DNA of 64,000 nucleotides from NCBI GenBank assembly GCA_902168105.1, contig CABHOY010000049.1, forward strand, positions 1 through 64,000, read 5' to 3'. The translations under genes and the position numbers were made by a program. Below are positions 26,523-35,284 of the stretch, piece after piece. The stretch comes from an uncultured Flavihumibacter sp. (lineage in GTDB: Bacteria; Bacteroidota; Bacteroidia; Chitinophagales; Chitinophagaceae). The notes under the pieces are model-generated. The model did no database searches. It saw only the letters and a program-made list of their open reading frames with translations, and was not told where the DNA came from. Positions within the stretch are counted from its first letter, which is position 1. Each line of letters opens with the position of its first letter.

Positions 26523-26864
26523 TCATTTTTTCTTTTTAGATGATTTTGCTTTCTTGTTGAAATCCAGCGCCAGACCTATCCAGTAGTCGAAATCCTTCTT
26601 ACTTTTTATGCCGGTTTCGTCGATCAGTACATAACCGGTCATTTGTTTGCCGCCAAAGGACATTGTTCTGCAGCCGGTCTTCTCAACAGCAGTTTCGTGA
26701 AAGGCAGGGTCTATACGGCACATCAGCTCATCTTTGGTAACGCCTGCACACATTTTGTCGTTATACATAAAAACAAGTCCACCCATCATTTTCTTTTCCT
26801 CCACATTAGGGAGATCCTCAAACCTCTCCCGAACCCTGTTCGCAAGTTTTTCATCATATGGCAT
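26523..26864 (-). CDS. TfoX N-terminal domain protein
   Basis: 113 aa. The core EEKKMMGGLVFMYNDKMCAG, the DELMCRIDP segment and GYVLIDETGI are the signature of the TfoX/Sxy N-terminal domain. The C-terminus is a Lys/Ser-rich tail ending KKKK. The TfoX C-terminal domain is absent, as in many Bacteroidota single-domain homologues, so a competence role should not be assumed. It is convergent with the zinc finger gene and divergent from the SLOG/RyR gene, with a 131-bp gap to the latter. Confidence 0.85.
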   Translation of the reverse strand: MPYDEKLANRVRERFEDLPNVEEKKMMGGLVFMYNDKMCAGVTKDELMCRIDPAFHETAVEKTGCRTMSFGGKQMTGYVLIDETGIKSKKDFDYWIGLALDFNKKAKSSKKKK

Positions 26865-26995
26865 GCGATAATAATTTTAGTTGGAAATATACTTTTAATC
26901 TATAAAGTATGGAAACGAATATGTTTCGTAATATATGTTACCAAATATCATTAAGCGTTACATTGCAGTAGTCCTCAAAAATAATCCCAATCAGC

Positions 26996-29680
26996 ATGAT
27001 CCGGAACAAATTCCACAACATTTTTTACCGGAGGCGTTTCAAAGAGTTCTCTCTGCGTTCTCATGCAGTGCTGCGTGGGAAAAAAGTAATAGCACATAGC
27101 GGCCATCGTGACCTCTTGCCGGAAGACATGCCGCATATTGAAAATGCAGTCGCCGAAAAACTACACGAAATAACACAGGGCAATTTAGAACACTTTATTT
27201 TAGTTTCAGGTATTGCCGATGGCGCTGATATGCTCGTAGCATCGAAAGCCCTTGAAAAGGGCCTTAAAGTGCTTTTATTGCTATTGCCGGGGCAGGATGA
27301 TGAGAAGAGAGTGAAGGACCTGACAGACAGGTTTGGTAACACACTGGTCACAACCCTGTGCCTGAAACCTTACATAAAACGGGCCGCTGCTAAAAAAGTT
27401 GCCGGTAACGATAAGGAAGACACAACTCCTTACAAGGTCCTGGCAAACAGCCTTGTTAATATTGCAGAGCACCTGATCGTATTATGGGACGGCGTAGACA
27501 CAGGAAAAGAGGGTGGTACGTCAGATGTGGTGAACATGATCATAGAAGCGGCAGATGGAAAACGATGTAATCCAGGCAGGTTATACCAGTTGATCGTTCC
27601 CCGTTCGCAAAACAATTATCCCTTATGTGGCGCCGTTTTACAGCGGCAACGGTACTTTCCGCCGCCCGACAAAATGGAATGGGCCGAAACATGTTTTCCA
27701 CAGCCATCTTCTAAAAGCCCTATACCCTGGTGGAAAAGGAACGTTGGCTATAATGAGAACTTCTGGCGCTTTGTATTACCGCTCTTCTTTGTAATACTAA
27801 CCGTGGGCTTTGGTACCTGGGGATTTATTTTGTCCGGACAAGCCGATGCTGTTCCCCATTATCAGGGATACCGCAATGCTTTTTTCAGGGCCGTCAACCT
27901 GTTGACATTTAACTCTTCCATGGACGAACCTGCCAGCGCTATAGTCATACTGGATATCGCCCGTTTTGCGGGGCTATCTTTCTTTATCAATGCGTTCGTA
28001 GTCGCTTTTTTACTGGCCATAGGCGGTAACAATAAAAACCTTCTCCGTTTCTTTCTCTGGCGTTGGTTTGCGCGGGATAGGATCTGCCTCATCACGGGAT
28101 TGAACAGTATCACCTATCTGTTGGCCATCACGCTGAAAAAAGAAAAACAAAAGGTCATGATCATCGATAAAGCGCCTGATCCCAACCTGAAAATAGAAGC
28201 TGCAAAACGAGGGATCAGGGTAGTGAACGGTAGCCCGCAGTCATCCACTTTTTTAAAAAGGAACCATGCTGTCAATGCGCATACTGTGTACCTGCTGGAA
28301 GACGCAGATGCGGATAATATCAGGACCTTGCAGGAATTAGATCTGTTGTGGGCGAAACAAACAAAAAAGAAGCAGTGTTATATTCATCTGAGAGATTCCC
28401 GGGCAGCGGACTTTGTTGGTAAGCTGAATGTGGTGTCCGGTCATGCTGTCGTACGCAGGCTGAACTTCCAGGAAATCATCAGCAGGAAATTACTGATCCG
28501 ATATCCCATTTACAGGGAATGCCGGGAGTCCCGGAAACCTACAGAGATATTGCTGTTTGGCTTTGGAGAAATGGGCAAGCAGCTGTTGGTGACGCTATTG
28601 CATACGATCCAGCTGAATAACGGTCATCAGGTTAATATCACTGTGTTTGCACAGGACGCAGGTACGGCTGAATCTGAGTTTTACGAGCACTACCCTTGTC
28701 TCTGGTATAATCCGCACGACAACCCATTATATGAAGCCCCTTACACCAGCGAGATCCGTAAAGAGATCTTTCCAGGAGAAAGGATCACTTTTAAGGAACT
28801 GCCGGTTTCAGACGCTGCTTACTACAATGACAAGGCGATGTTACGGGCCTTAAAGGAAGAGAATCATATCACCGCTTATTTCTGCCTGGAAGATGCTTTG
28901 CAAGGTGCCGCTTACCTCCATGGTTTCCTGGGAAAGATCGCGCTGCGGAAATTTGATCTACAGATCTTCTGTTATTGTAACCTGGCTGATGAAAGTGAGT
29001 TTGATAACATCTCTCACATGCTGAACAAACAACTCCCTTATACACCAGTGATCCTCTTCGGTCAACTGATAGATGAATGCAGGATATTGGCGGTAGGGAA
29101 CGCTACCATTGATCATCTTCCGGCATTGATCAATTTCTGGTATACCGGTATCAAGGAAAAGGAATACTGGAAAGAGCATCCGAAAGAAATTATGAAACTG
29201 GCTAGGAAAGAGTGGGAGACATTGTCCTATCCACATAAGGAAAGCAATCGCCGGGCGGCGGACCATATATGGGTGAAATTACGTTATACATCGTATTCCC
29301 TTCAGAAGATCAAACAGGCATTAAATGAGAAGGGAGCGTCCGAAGAGCTGTTCAGGTATTTCAGTAAAGAAGCGAACCCCGAACGTAAAGAGCTGTTTGA
29401 GTTGCTTTCAATGACGGAACAGCGCCGCTGGTGCGCAGAGAAGCTGTTGATCGGCTTTCTGCCTTTACAGGATTATTACCTGGATACAGAAGATATTGAT
29501 ACCCGTATAAAACGATGGAATACAGAACGTGCTTATAAAGAGCTTTATCAATCCCAGAAGTTACACATCGACCTGGTGCCTTACGATAAATTATCCGATA
29601 TAGAAAAAAGCAAAGACCGTTCACAGATCAATGGCATTCCTTACTTCATACATGTACTGATAGCAAATAACATCTTGTAA
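26996..29680 (+). CDS. SLOG / two-TM channel-like / TrkA-N / RyR multidomain protein
   Basis: 894 aa. Residues about 28-205 are a Rossmannoid SLOG domain (VIAHSGHRDLLPED; ILVSGIADGADMLVASKALE; LIVLWDG), a fold that binds nucleotide-derived ligands. Two membrane helices (about 257-280 and 323-344) flank the segment YRNAFFRAVNLLTFNSS, which resembles the pore helix of two-TM potassium-channel-like proteins. TrkA-N/RCK Rossmann domains follow (about 360-470, ICLITGLNSITYLLAITL...VMIIDKAP; a second copy near 520, EILLFGFGEMGKQLL). The C-terminus carries a RyR-type repeat (about 806-880, MTEQRRWCAEKLLIGF; HIDLVPYDKLSDIEKSKDR). This is probably a ligand-gated membrane effector or sensor. The next gene is a TIR-STING-like protein 10 bp downstream. 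Confidence 0.8.
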   Translation: MIRNKFHNIFYRRRFKEFSLRSHAVLRGKKVIAHSGHRDLLPEDMPHIENAVAEKLHEITQGNLEHFILVSGIADGADMLVASKALEKGLKVLLLLLPGQDDEKRVKDLTDRFGNTLVTTLCLKPYIKRAAAKKVAGNDKEDTTPYKVLANSLVNIAEHLIVLWDGVDTGKEGGTSDVVNMIIEAADGKRCNPGRLYQLIVPRSQNNYPLCGAVLQRQRYFPPPDKMEWAETCFPQPSSKSPIPWWKRNVGYNENFWRFVLPLFFVILTVGFGTWGFILSGQADAVPHYQGYRNAFFRAVNLLTFNSSMDEPASAIVILDIARFAGLSFFINAFVVAFLLAIGGNNKNLLRFFLWRWFARDRICLITGLNSITYLLAITLKKEKQKVMIIDKAPDPNLKIEAAKRGIRVVNGSPQSSTFLKRNHAVNAHTVYLLEDADADNIRTLQELDLLWAKQTKKKQCYIHLRDSRAADFVGKLNVVSGHAVVRRLNFQEIISRKLLIRYPIYRECRESRKPTEILLFGFGEMGKQLLVTLLHTIQLNNGHQVNITVFAQDAGTAESEFYEHYPCLWYNPHDNPLYEAPYTSEIRKEIFPGERITFKELPVSDAAYYNDKAMLRALKEENHITAYFCLEDALQGAAYLHGFLGKIALRKFDLQIFCYCNLADESEFDNISHMLNKQLPYTPVILFGQLIDECRILAVGNATIDHLPALINFWYTGIKEKEYWKEHPKEIMKLARKEWETLSYPHKESNRRAADHIWVKLRYTSYSLQKIKQALNEKGASEELFRYFSKEANPERKELFELLSMTEQRRWCAEKLLIGFLPLQDYYLDTEDIDTRIKRWNTERAYKELYQSQKLHIDLVPYDKLSDIEKSKDRSQINGIPYFIHVLIANNIL

Positions 29681-29690
29681 ATACCGGCAT

Positions 29691-30728
29691 ATGAAACCAT
29701 ATATCGTTATATTTTCCTCCTCTGGCAGCCTGCCTGTAGCAGAAGGGGTCCATACCAACTTAACGGACGATTTTACCATCCATCTCTGGAAAGGCGATTT
29801 CTTTGGTGATAATCACACCACTCCCTTATGGACTTTTTTTAAGAAGCTGTTCCATTATGACTACGCCATCATTGTACTATCCAATGATAACATGGTATCG
29901 TATGTTACGGAGGATGGTACACAGATCTACGGTCCTAAGGATAACGTGATATTTGAACTGGGCGCTACTATGGCAAAACTGGGACCTCAGAAAACGATCA
30001 TCCTGTTGCCGGATGATCCGAAGGTGAAACTGCCCAGTTACTTTGATGATGTAAAACCATTGGTATTTACTTATCATAATCAGCTGACCTATACGGAGCA
30101 GGAAAAGCTGGATGCAACTGCAGCTGCAGCAAAGGGTATTAAAGATGTACTGGACAGTCTGACGTTTGATTCATTTCATTCCGAATTGCCCGCACAGGGA
30201 CTGGCGCATGCCTATCTTAATAATTTTCTGCTGTCTTTGTGGAAGGTGAAACAGCCACAGGAGTTACTGATCAATGGAAAAAGTTTGCTATGGCGTCCGG
30301 AGAACGGCATAACGGTCACCGTGATCATGCCCGCAGAGATCATGGGGAGACAGGACGCAGATGCTTTTCTGACAGCACAACAGGGGTGTTATAAAACCAG
30401 TTTTGTAGCGGACGATGGACGGCATATAGGTATCTATGTGTTGCCGAGAGAAAATGAACTGGCTCCGCTGCACATCCTGGACATTCCAACTACACTGCTG
30501 ACGGCACAAAATATCATTGGGCTGATCGAGCGCTTCTGGCGTGAGAAGGATAATGAAAAGGTGCTGGAAACAGACAATGATTTTATTGCTTCGCTGAAGT
30601 CTAAAGAGATCGTCAATTTCCGCCGTACGCTGGATCATGAACTGGACAAGAAGGATGAAAAAACGTACATCATATCTTCGGATGAAGTCACAGCACATAT
30701 TGAAAAACTGAATACCGGTACCTTGTGA
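29691..30728 (+). CDS. TIR-STING-like protein (CAP12/Pycsar-type TIR NADase fused to STING-like domain)
   Basis: 345 aa, no membrane helices. Residues 1-128 match the CAP12/Pycsar-type TIR domain: IVIFSSSGSLPVAEGV, YAIIVLSNDN, then GPKDNVIFELGATMAKLG with the putative catalytic Glu at E89 and TIILLPDD. Residues about 166-320 look like STING. The helix LAHAYLNNFL (171-180) matches human STING LAWSYYIGYL at LAxxYxxxxL. LDIPTT (D264, T268) has the D...T spacing reported for the c-di-GMP-contacting Asp and Thr of bacterial STING. The family cleaves NAD+ when a cyclic dinucleotide drives STING oligomerisation. No CD-NTase gene lies nearby, unlike normal CBASS. It is in tight operon with the SLOG/RyR gene. 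Confidence 0.82.
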   Translation: MKPYIVIFSSSGSLPVAEGVHTNLTDDFTIHLWKGDFFGDNHTTPLWTFFKKLFHYDYAIIVLSNDNMVSYVTEDGTQIYGPKDNVIFELGATMAKLGPQKTIILLPDDPKVKLPSYFDDVKPLVFTYHNQLTYTEQEKLDATAAAAKGIKDVLDSLTFDSFHSELPAQGLAHAYLNNFLLSLWKVKQPQELLINGKSLLWRPENGITVTVIMPAEIMGRQDADAFLTAQQGCYKTSFVADDGRHIGIYVLPRENELAPLHILDIPTTLLTAQNIIGLIERFWREKDNEKVLETDNDFIASLKSKEIVNFRRTLDHELDKKDEKTYIISSDEVTAHIEKLNTGTL

Positions 30729-30748
30729 TTGCCAGGCAGCGACGATAC

Positions 30749-30904
30749 ATATACTTCCCGGTGTACCAGTCCGTCATCTTCCAGTTCCCGCAGCGTTTGT
30801 GTCAGCATCTTTGTGGTAATATCGGTAAGGCTCCTACGCAATTCCCCGTAACGTAATACTTTATGTTCGTGAAGGTACCACAGGATTAGACGTATGCCTT
30901 TCCG
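30749..30904 (-). pseudogene. Remnant of an HxlR-family regulator
   Basis: On the minus strand an open segment reads KGIRLILWYLHEHKVLRYGE, then LRRSLTDITTKMLTQTLREL and EDDGLVHREVY, which is the HxlR wHTH core. The family's N-terminal Cys/GG.WK segment and everything after the wing (normally PPRVEYSLTE) are missing. The reading continues without homology into the 3' end of the TIR-STING gene. It is a truncated, non-functional fragment between the two defence modules. Confidence 0.7.
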
Positions 30905-30914
30905 GGATGATCTG

Positions 30915-30961
30915 TGATAAATGAAAGCAGCTGAACTTTAGCCAGCTGCTTTCATTTATCA
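30915..30961. terminator. Bidirectional terminator between convergent modules
   Basis: A 19-bp perfect stem (30915-30933 with 30943-30961; arms start TGATAAATGAAAGCAGCTG) with a 9-nt loop. It lies 28 bp after the stop of the STAND gene, in the gap between the convergent SLOG/TIR-STING and CHAT/STAND units. Confidence 0.75.
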
Positions 30962-30988
30962 TGTTCAATAGTGCTGATGTATGTAACA

Positions 30989-33900
30989 TCAGCGAAACGC
31001 AACATCTTCCATCGCTCTTTCAAGTTCTGACGCACTGAATGTTTTGAGCTTATTTTGAGCCGACAATGTATTCGGTGTTCCCTTTACCCAGAGTTTGAGT
31101 TTGGAACCGCCTGCACCGAGGCTCATGCTAAGTATCATATCGGTATTAACGGGATTAAAAGCCCAGGAGAGATAGTTCGTATATCCACCAAAGCGGTCCA
31201 GCCGTTTTCCTTCTCTGTCATACACGGTTAGTGAACCGCTTTCGCCGGTCATGATGTGCTGTCCGTTATCAGACAATACTATCTGCCTGCTATTGGGAAT
31301 ACCAGGTGGCATTTTGTTGATATAACGCGGCGCTATAAATGTAAACAGCGCCGGAGGCGATACCTGGCGGGCGGTCCTGATGAAGTTTTTACTGATCTTT
31401 TGTTGCTGCAGCTGTTGTTGTTGCAGCTGCTGTTGCCGCTCTTCTGGTTCAGCCAGAAAAAGGACCTTGTTCAGATCATCTGTTATGCTTACAATGGAGA
31501 TCTTTGTGTATCCGTTTTCCAGCGGTGGATAATATCTTCCGTACATTATCCTGTTACCATTACTTCTGGCGATCATTATTTCGTTGCCATTTACAGCAAC
31601 AAAACCATTACCGTCTTTTCCCAGGAAGCTGTTAGGCTCCCGGTATGTTCTGATAAATCTGCCGTTTGTCAGATCATAAGCTTCGATAATACCGTTTTTC
31701 CTGACATAAAGTAGGGTGTCATTGGAACTGACCTCTGTATCATCTGTATTGTCTTTCGTAGGAATGGTCATGAACGGCGGCTGGTCTATCGCTTTTTTGA
31801 TCTTTATTTCATTAGGCGTTACCGCAATGATCTTTCCTTTGGCCGTGTATACTGCTTTTAACAGGTTGTCATATTTTTCGGGCGACTCTTTATGCGCACC
31901 ATTGATATTATATTTGTAGATGCTGTTCTTTGTAGTTACCAGCGCGCTGTTATCGATGTGACTGAACTGTGCAGAGATGATCTTAGCAGGCACCTGTACC
32001 GGTACTTCTTTGTGCGTGGCCAGGTCGAGAAAAGACAAGGTCTTATCTCCCTGTATCACCAGCACATTTTTGCCATCGTCAGAGAAGAAAGCGGAATACA
32101 CATTTTCTATGATGAACGATTCATAAAAGCTGTTCCTGTTGTTCAGCGTGTCATAGATATAATCTTTGATACGCTTGTTGGAGCTGTCATACTTCAGGCT
32201 CTCTAATGCCAGCTGATAGGCGAGCGCAGGGTCTGACCGCATTAATGAACGGGACTTGGTAAGGAATGATGCAGTTAGTTTGGTATACTCGATTTCTTTA
32301 TCCTTACTTTGAATGATCGCCAGCTGATAACGTAAGGAATCCGAATATTTCCGCAGCGATTGCGAGTATCGGTTTACGGAATCGCGTGATTGGATCAGTG
32401 CGGCCCGCTGGCCCAGTAGTTCTTTCTTTTGTTTTTCCACTTCCTGACGTGCGGCTCTTTCTTTAAGCGCTGCCGATCTGGCTACAGCACTTGCTTCCAT
32501 TGCCTCCGTTGCTTTTCTGTCGGCAAGTCTGGCCTTTACGTTCAATGTATCGTTGAGTCGTGTCAACTTCGCCTGTGAAAGGCTTTCCTTATCCCTTAAT
32601 ACTTTAATACTGTCAATATAGCTGATTGACTGTTTGAGGCTGCGGTTCGCCTTCTTATATTGGCTGAATGCATAGGTGGCCGCAATGGAAAGTAATAACA
32701 GGCCCAATAGTGTGAGCCAGGTCCTTTCTTTCTGCAAACGGGTCTTAGCTTTAGCCTCCTCCAGTTTTTCCTTTAAGGCCCTTTCTTTTTGTTCATTCAG
32801 TTCGGCGATGTATTCTTGTTTGTACAGCCGCTCCTCCAGCAGCTCTTTCTGTTTCTTTTCATATGCAATAACCTTATCACGTTCCTCTATCAGTTCCTGC
32901 TGTCGCCTGGATTTTCTTTCTTCAAGCTCCCAGCGGCGTTGTTCGCTCTTCTTTACAAAATTCGTTTCAGGTTGGTTTAACCAGTTGTCGGACGATTTCA
33001 GGATATTTAACAGCGTATCCAATCGGGAATCTTCATGCCACAGCTTTTTTGCGTTCTCTTTGAATTTCTTCACTGCTTCTGAGAGGTCCTGTTGCAGGTA
33101 GAGGAGGTTCTTACCATATTGTTTTATCCAATCACCAATGAGGTTCCATGAACGGATCAGGGAATCGTGTGCCGGCTCATAATATACAAGGCCACTTTCG
33201 TTTGGGCCTGATGAGATCAGCCGGCTGTTGACAAGTTCATTCAGTACTTTCTGTACACGCTCGTTCTCTTCTGGCTTTTCATATACCAGTTCGTCTGCAA
33301 GTATCCTTTTAGAGGCCTTTTCATTAATACTCAATGATACCATGCGCAACATCACGTTCTTAATTGTGCGTTGTGTATCTGCATCGGAGCTTGTATATAG
33401 TTTGGTTGCGCGAAGTCTTAAACCGTCCACAACACCGCCAATGGCGTTGTAATGATCTTCCGTGAGGTAACCGTCATTGACGCCACTCTTCTCATATTCG
33501 ATATACATCTGCTCAAGTGCATACGAAAGGAGGGGTAAGGTCCCGTTAGATTGCATGACGTCCCGCACAATATTGTCCACGAGGTAGATCGGCTTGTATT
33601 CCAGTCCGGCGAGATATGCAGGCTCCGTAATGATCTCACGGACAGCGCTCTCCATCAGATCGGGCACGGTTTTTTTGGACTCCCGCCAGTTGGTGAGCGA
33701 TCTTTCGAACTCATATTCATAATCGGAACGCACACTAAGTACGATCTTGATATTAGCGGTGGCGGCGCTTTCATCTTCAGCTAAAGCGTTCAGCATTTTG
33801 ATGAACTCTTCACTTTCCTGCGATGATGACTGTGTACTGAGCTCTTCAAACTGGTCTATATAAAGAAGGAACTTTTCGCCATTCAGTTCCTTTGTCCTTT

Positions 33901-35284
33901 TAACGATGTCACGCCCGAATTCCATCGGATGGGCGCCGGGTTCTCCGTATAGTACCTGGTAACCATCCTTTTTCAGGGCCGGGATGATACCTGCTTTGAT
34001 GATGGAGGACTTACCTGACCCCGATGGCCCTACGATCACCAGTAGTTTCCTGTCTTCGAAGAAGGTCAGCAATTCCCGTAATATCATACTCCGGCCGAAG
34101 AAGATAATGGCGTCTTTCTCGTCATAGGAAGGTAAGCCCTTGAAGGGGTTCCCTATCACGCTCGGATGCCGGTTGCGTCCTCTGGATGCAGCAGTTTTCT
34201 TTTGTGTGATCAGTGGCACGAGGCTGTCGTGCGCCAGGGAGAATACCTCATTATCGCCTTCCCGCGAGAACTTTACCAGTTTGCTTCTGCTCAGGCCATT
34301 CAGCCACATCCTGGCCGTTTGCGGATCAATATCCTTTATCTCATTGAGCCGCAGCGGTTGTTTCGTCTGCGATTTCGAGACGAAGTGCTGTAACAGGTAC
34401 CATACGCCACCGGCCTTCCCCCTGGATACCCGCTCTACTACCGCATTGAGGTAGCGGGATAACATGTTCTTTCCTTCCCCGATCTCGCGGAGTATGCTTT
34501 GCGTAAAAGCGATGGGAGCGTCTGGTTCAGTTTTCTCCGCAGCCTTTTCCCAGGCCCAGAAAAGATATACCTGCAGGTTGGCAAGGTCTACACGGCCCTC
34601 GGTGGCACAGTCGGCCGCTATCCTGGCCGCACAGTTACGGTGATCGCCCTCAGGTGTCTGGATATTGAATTTGTCCAATAGTTTGACAATAGAGTCGGTG
34701 GCGTCAGGAATGCTCATCGGCTCAATTTTCACAGAAGATTTAAAGACAGATACACCTGCATCCTGCAGGATCTTCAGATGACCATGATATTCCTCTCTCA
34801 GCACAAGAATGATCTTGCACTGGATGTCGTTGTTTAAAACGTCTTTAATGATGCTTATAAAGCCCTGTATTTCGTCGTTATTGCCAAAGACGAACAATTC
34901 CTCCAATTGATCAAAAACGAGAAATATGGGCTTAAAATGCTTTAAATAGACCTTCCGGATCAACTCGGGGATGGCAGACGGCGTTTCAGGGGTAATTGTT
35001 TCACCGGCTTCCTGTTGCAAAGTGCTGATCAGGCTTTCCGCCATATTATCTCTTCTCAGTATCCAGATGGCGTGCCAGTCGGTCCTTTTGAACTTATTGG
35101 CCAGCCCGCACTGTATCAGGCTGGTTTTGCCCACGCCCGACGTACCATAGATCAGTATCAGGTTGGCTGCGAACGACAGGTTATACAGGTGATCGATCTC
35201 TGTCGTACGGCCGCCCCAGATATCCTTATCCTCTTTTGTATAAGACTCCAGCAGTTTGAAGGGATTTTCCATCAAGGTGCTCAT
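30989..35284 (-). CDS. Double STAND NTPase with coiled coil, TM helix and beta-rich C-terminus
   Basis: 1431 aa. The first NTPase module has P-loop GTSGVGKTS (47-55) and Walker B LVFDQLEE (122-129). The second starts NPFKGLPSYDEKD (379), with P-loop GPSGSGKSS (419-427) and Walker B LLYIDQFEE (473-481), as in nSTAND1-type ATPases. Winged-helix-like segments with EPAHDSLI close each module (AHDSL about 351; about 704). A coiled coil spans about 784-853, a TM helix 856-873 (WLTLLGLLLLSIAATYAF), and a second coiled coil about 874-1000. A beta-rich, propeller-like end follows from about 1060 with a Gln-rich insertion near 1285. Its start overlaps the stop of the CHAT gene by 4 bp. It is probably the sensor/switch that activates the CHAT protease. 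Confidence 0.8.
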   Translation of the reverse strand: MSTLMENPFKLLESYTKEDKDIWGGRTTEIDHLYNLSFAANLILIYGTSGVGKTSLIQCGLANKFKRTDWHAIWILRRDNMAESLISTLQQEAGETITPETPSAIPELIRKVYLKHFKPIFLVFDQLEELFVFGNNDEIQGFISIIKDVLNNDIQCKIILVLREEYHGHLKILQDAGVSVFKSSVKIEPMSIPDATDSIVKLLDKFNIQTPEGDHRNCAARIAADCATEGRVDLANLQVYLFWAWEKAAEKTEPDAPIAFTQSILREIGEGKNMLSRYLNAVVERVSRGKAGGVWYLLQHFVSKSQTKQPLRLNEIKDIDPQTARMWLNGLSRSKLVKFSREGDNEVFSLAHDSLVPLITQKKTAASRGRNRHPSVIGNPFKGLPSYDEKDAIIFFGRSMILRELLTFFEDRKLLVIVGPSGSGKSSIIKAGIIPALKKDGYQVLYGEPGAHPMEFGRDIVKRTKELNGEKFLLYIDQFEELSTQSSSQESEEFIKMLNALAEDESAATANIKIVLSVRSDYEYEFERSLTNWRESKKTVPDLMESAVREIITEPAYLAGLEYKPIYLVDNIVRDVMQSNGTLPLLSYALEQMYIEYEKSGVNDGYLTEDHYNAIGGVVDGLRLRATKLYTSSDADTQRTIKNVMLRMVSLSINEKASKRILADELVYEKPEENERVQKVLNELVNSRLISSGPNESGLVYYEPAHDSLIRSWNLIGDWIKQYGKNLLYLQQDLSEAVKKFKENAKKLWHEDSRLDTLLNILKSSDNWLNQPETNFVKKSEQRRWELEERKSRRQQELIEERDKVIAYEKKQKELLEERLYKQEYIAELNEQKERALKEKLEEAKAKTRLQKERTWLTLLGLLLLSIAATYAFSQYKKANRSLKQSISYIDSIKVLRDKESLSQAKLTRLNDTLNVKARLADRKATEAMEASAVARSAALKERAARQEVEKQKKELLGQRAALIQSRDSVNRYSQSLRKYSDSLRYQLAIIQSKDKEIEYTKLTASFLTKSRSLMRSDPALAYQLALESLKYDSSNKRIKDYIYDTLNNRNSFYESFIIENVYSAFFSDDGKNVLVIQGDKTLSFLDLATHKEVPVQVPAKIISAQFSHIDNSALVTTKNSIYKYNINGAHKESPEKYDNLLKAVYTAKGKIIAVTPNEIKIKKAIDQPPFMTIPTKDNTDDTEVSSNDTLLYVRKNGIIEAYDLTNGRFIRTYREPNSFLGKDGNGFVAVNGNEIMIARSNGNRIMYGRYYPPLENGYTKISIVSITDDLNKVLFLAEPEERQQQLQQQQLQQQKISKNFIRTARQVSPPALFTFIAPRYINKMPPGIPNSRQIVLSDNGQHIMTGESGSLTVYDREGKRLDRFGGYTNYLSWAFNPVNTDMILSMSLGAGGSKLKLWVKGTPNTLSAQNKLKTFSASELERAMEDVAFR

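Noticed and set aside
26996..30728. Calling the TIR-STING locus a classical CBASS operon
   Set aside because: No CD-NTase, Cap2/Cap3 or HORMA/TRIP13 gene is present on either side; the neighbour is a SLOG/RyR protein instead.
31380..31440. CAG/CTG-like low-complexity tract as a possible regulatory repeat
   Set aside because: It encodes the Gln-rich insertion of the STAND protein and needs no separate explanation.
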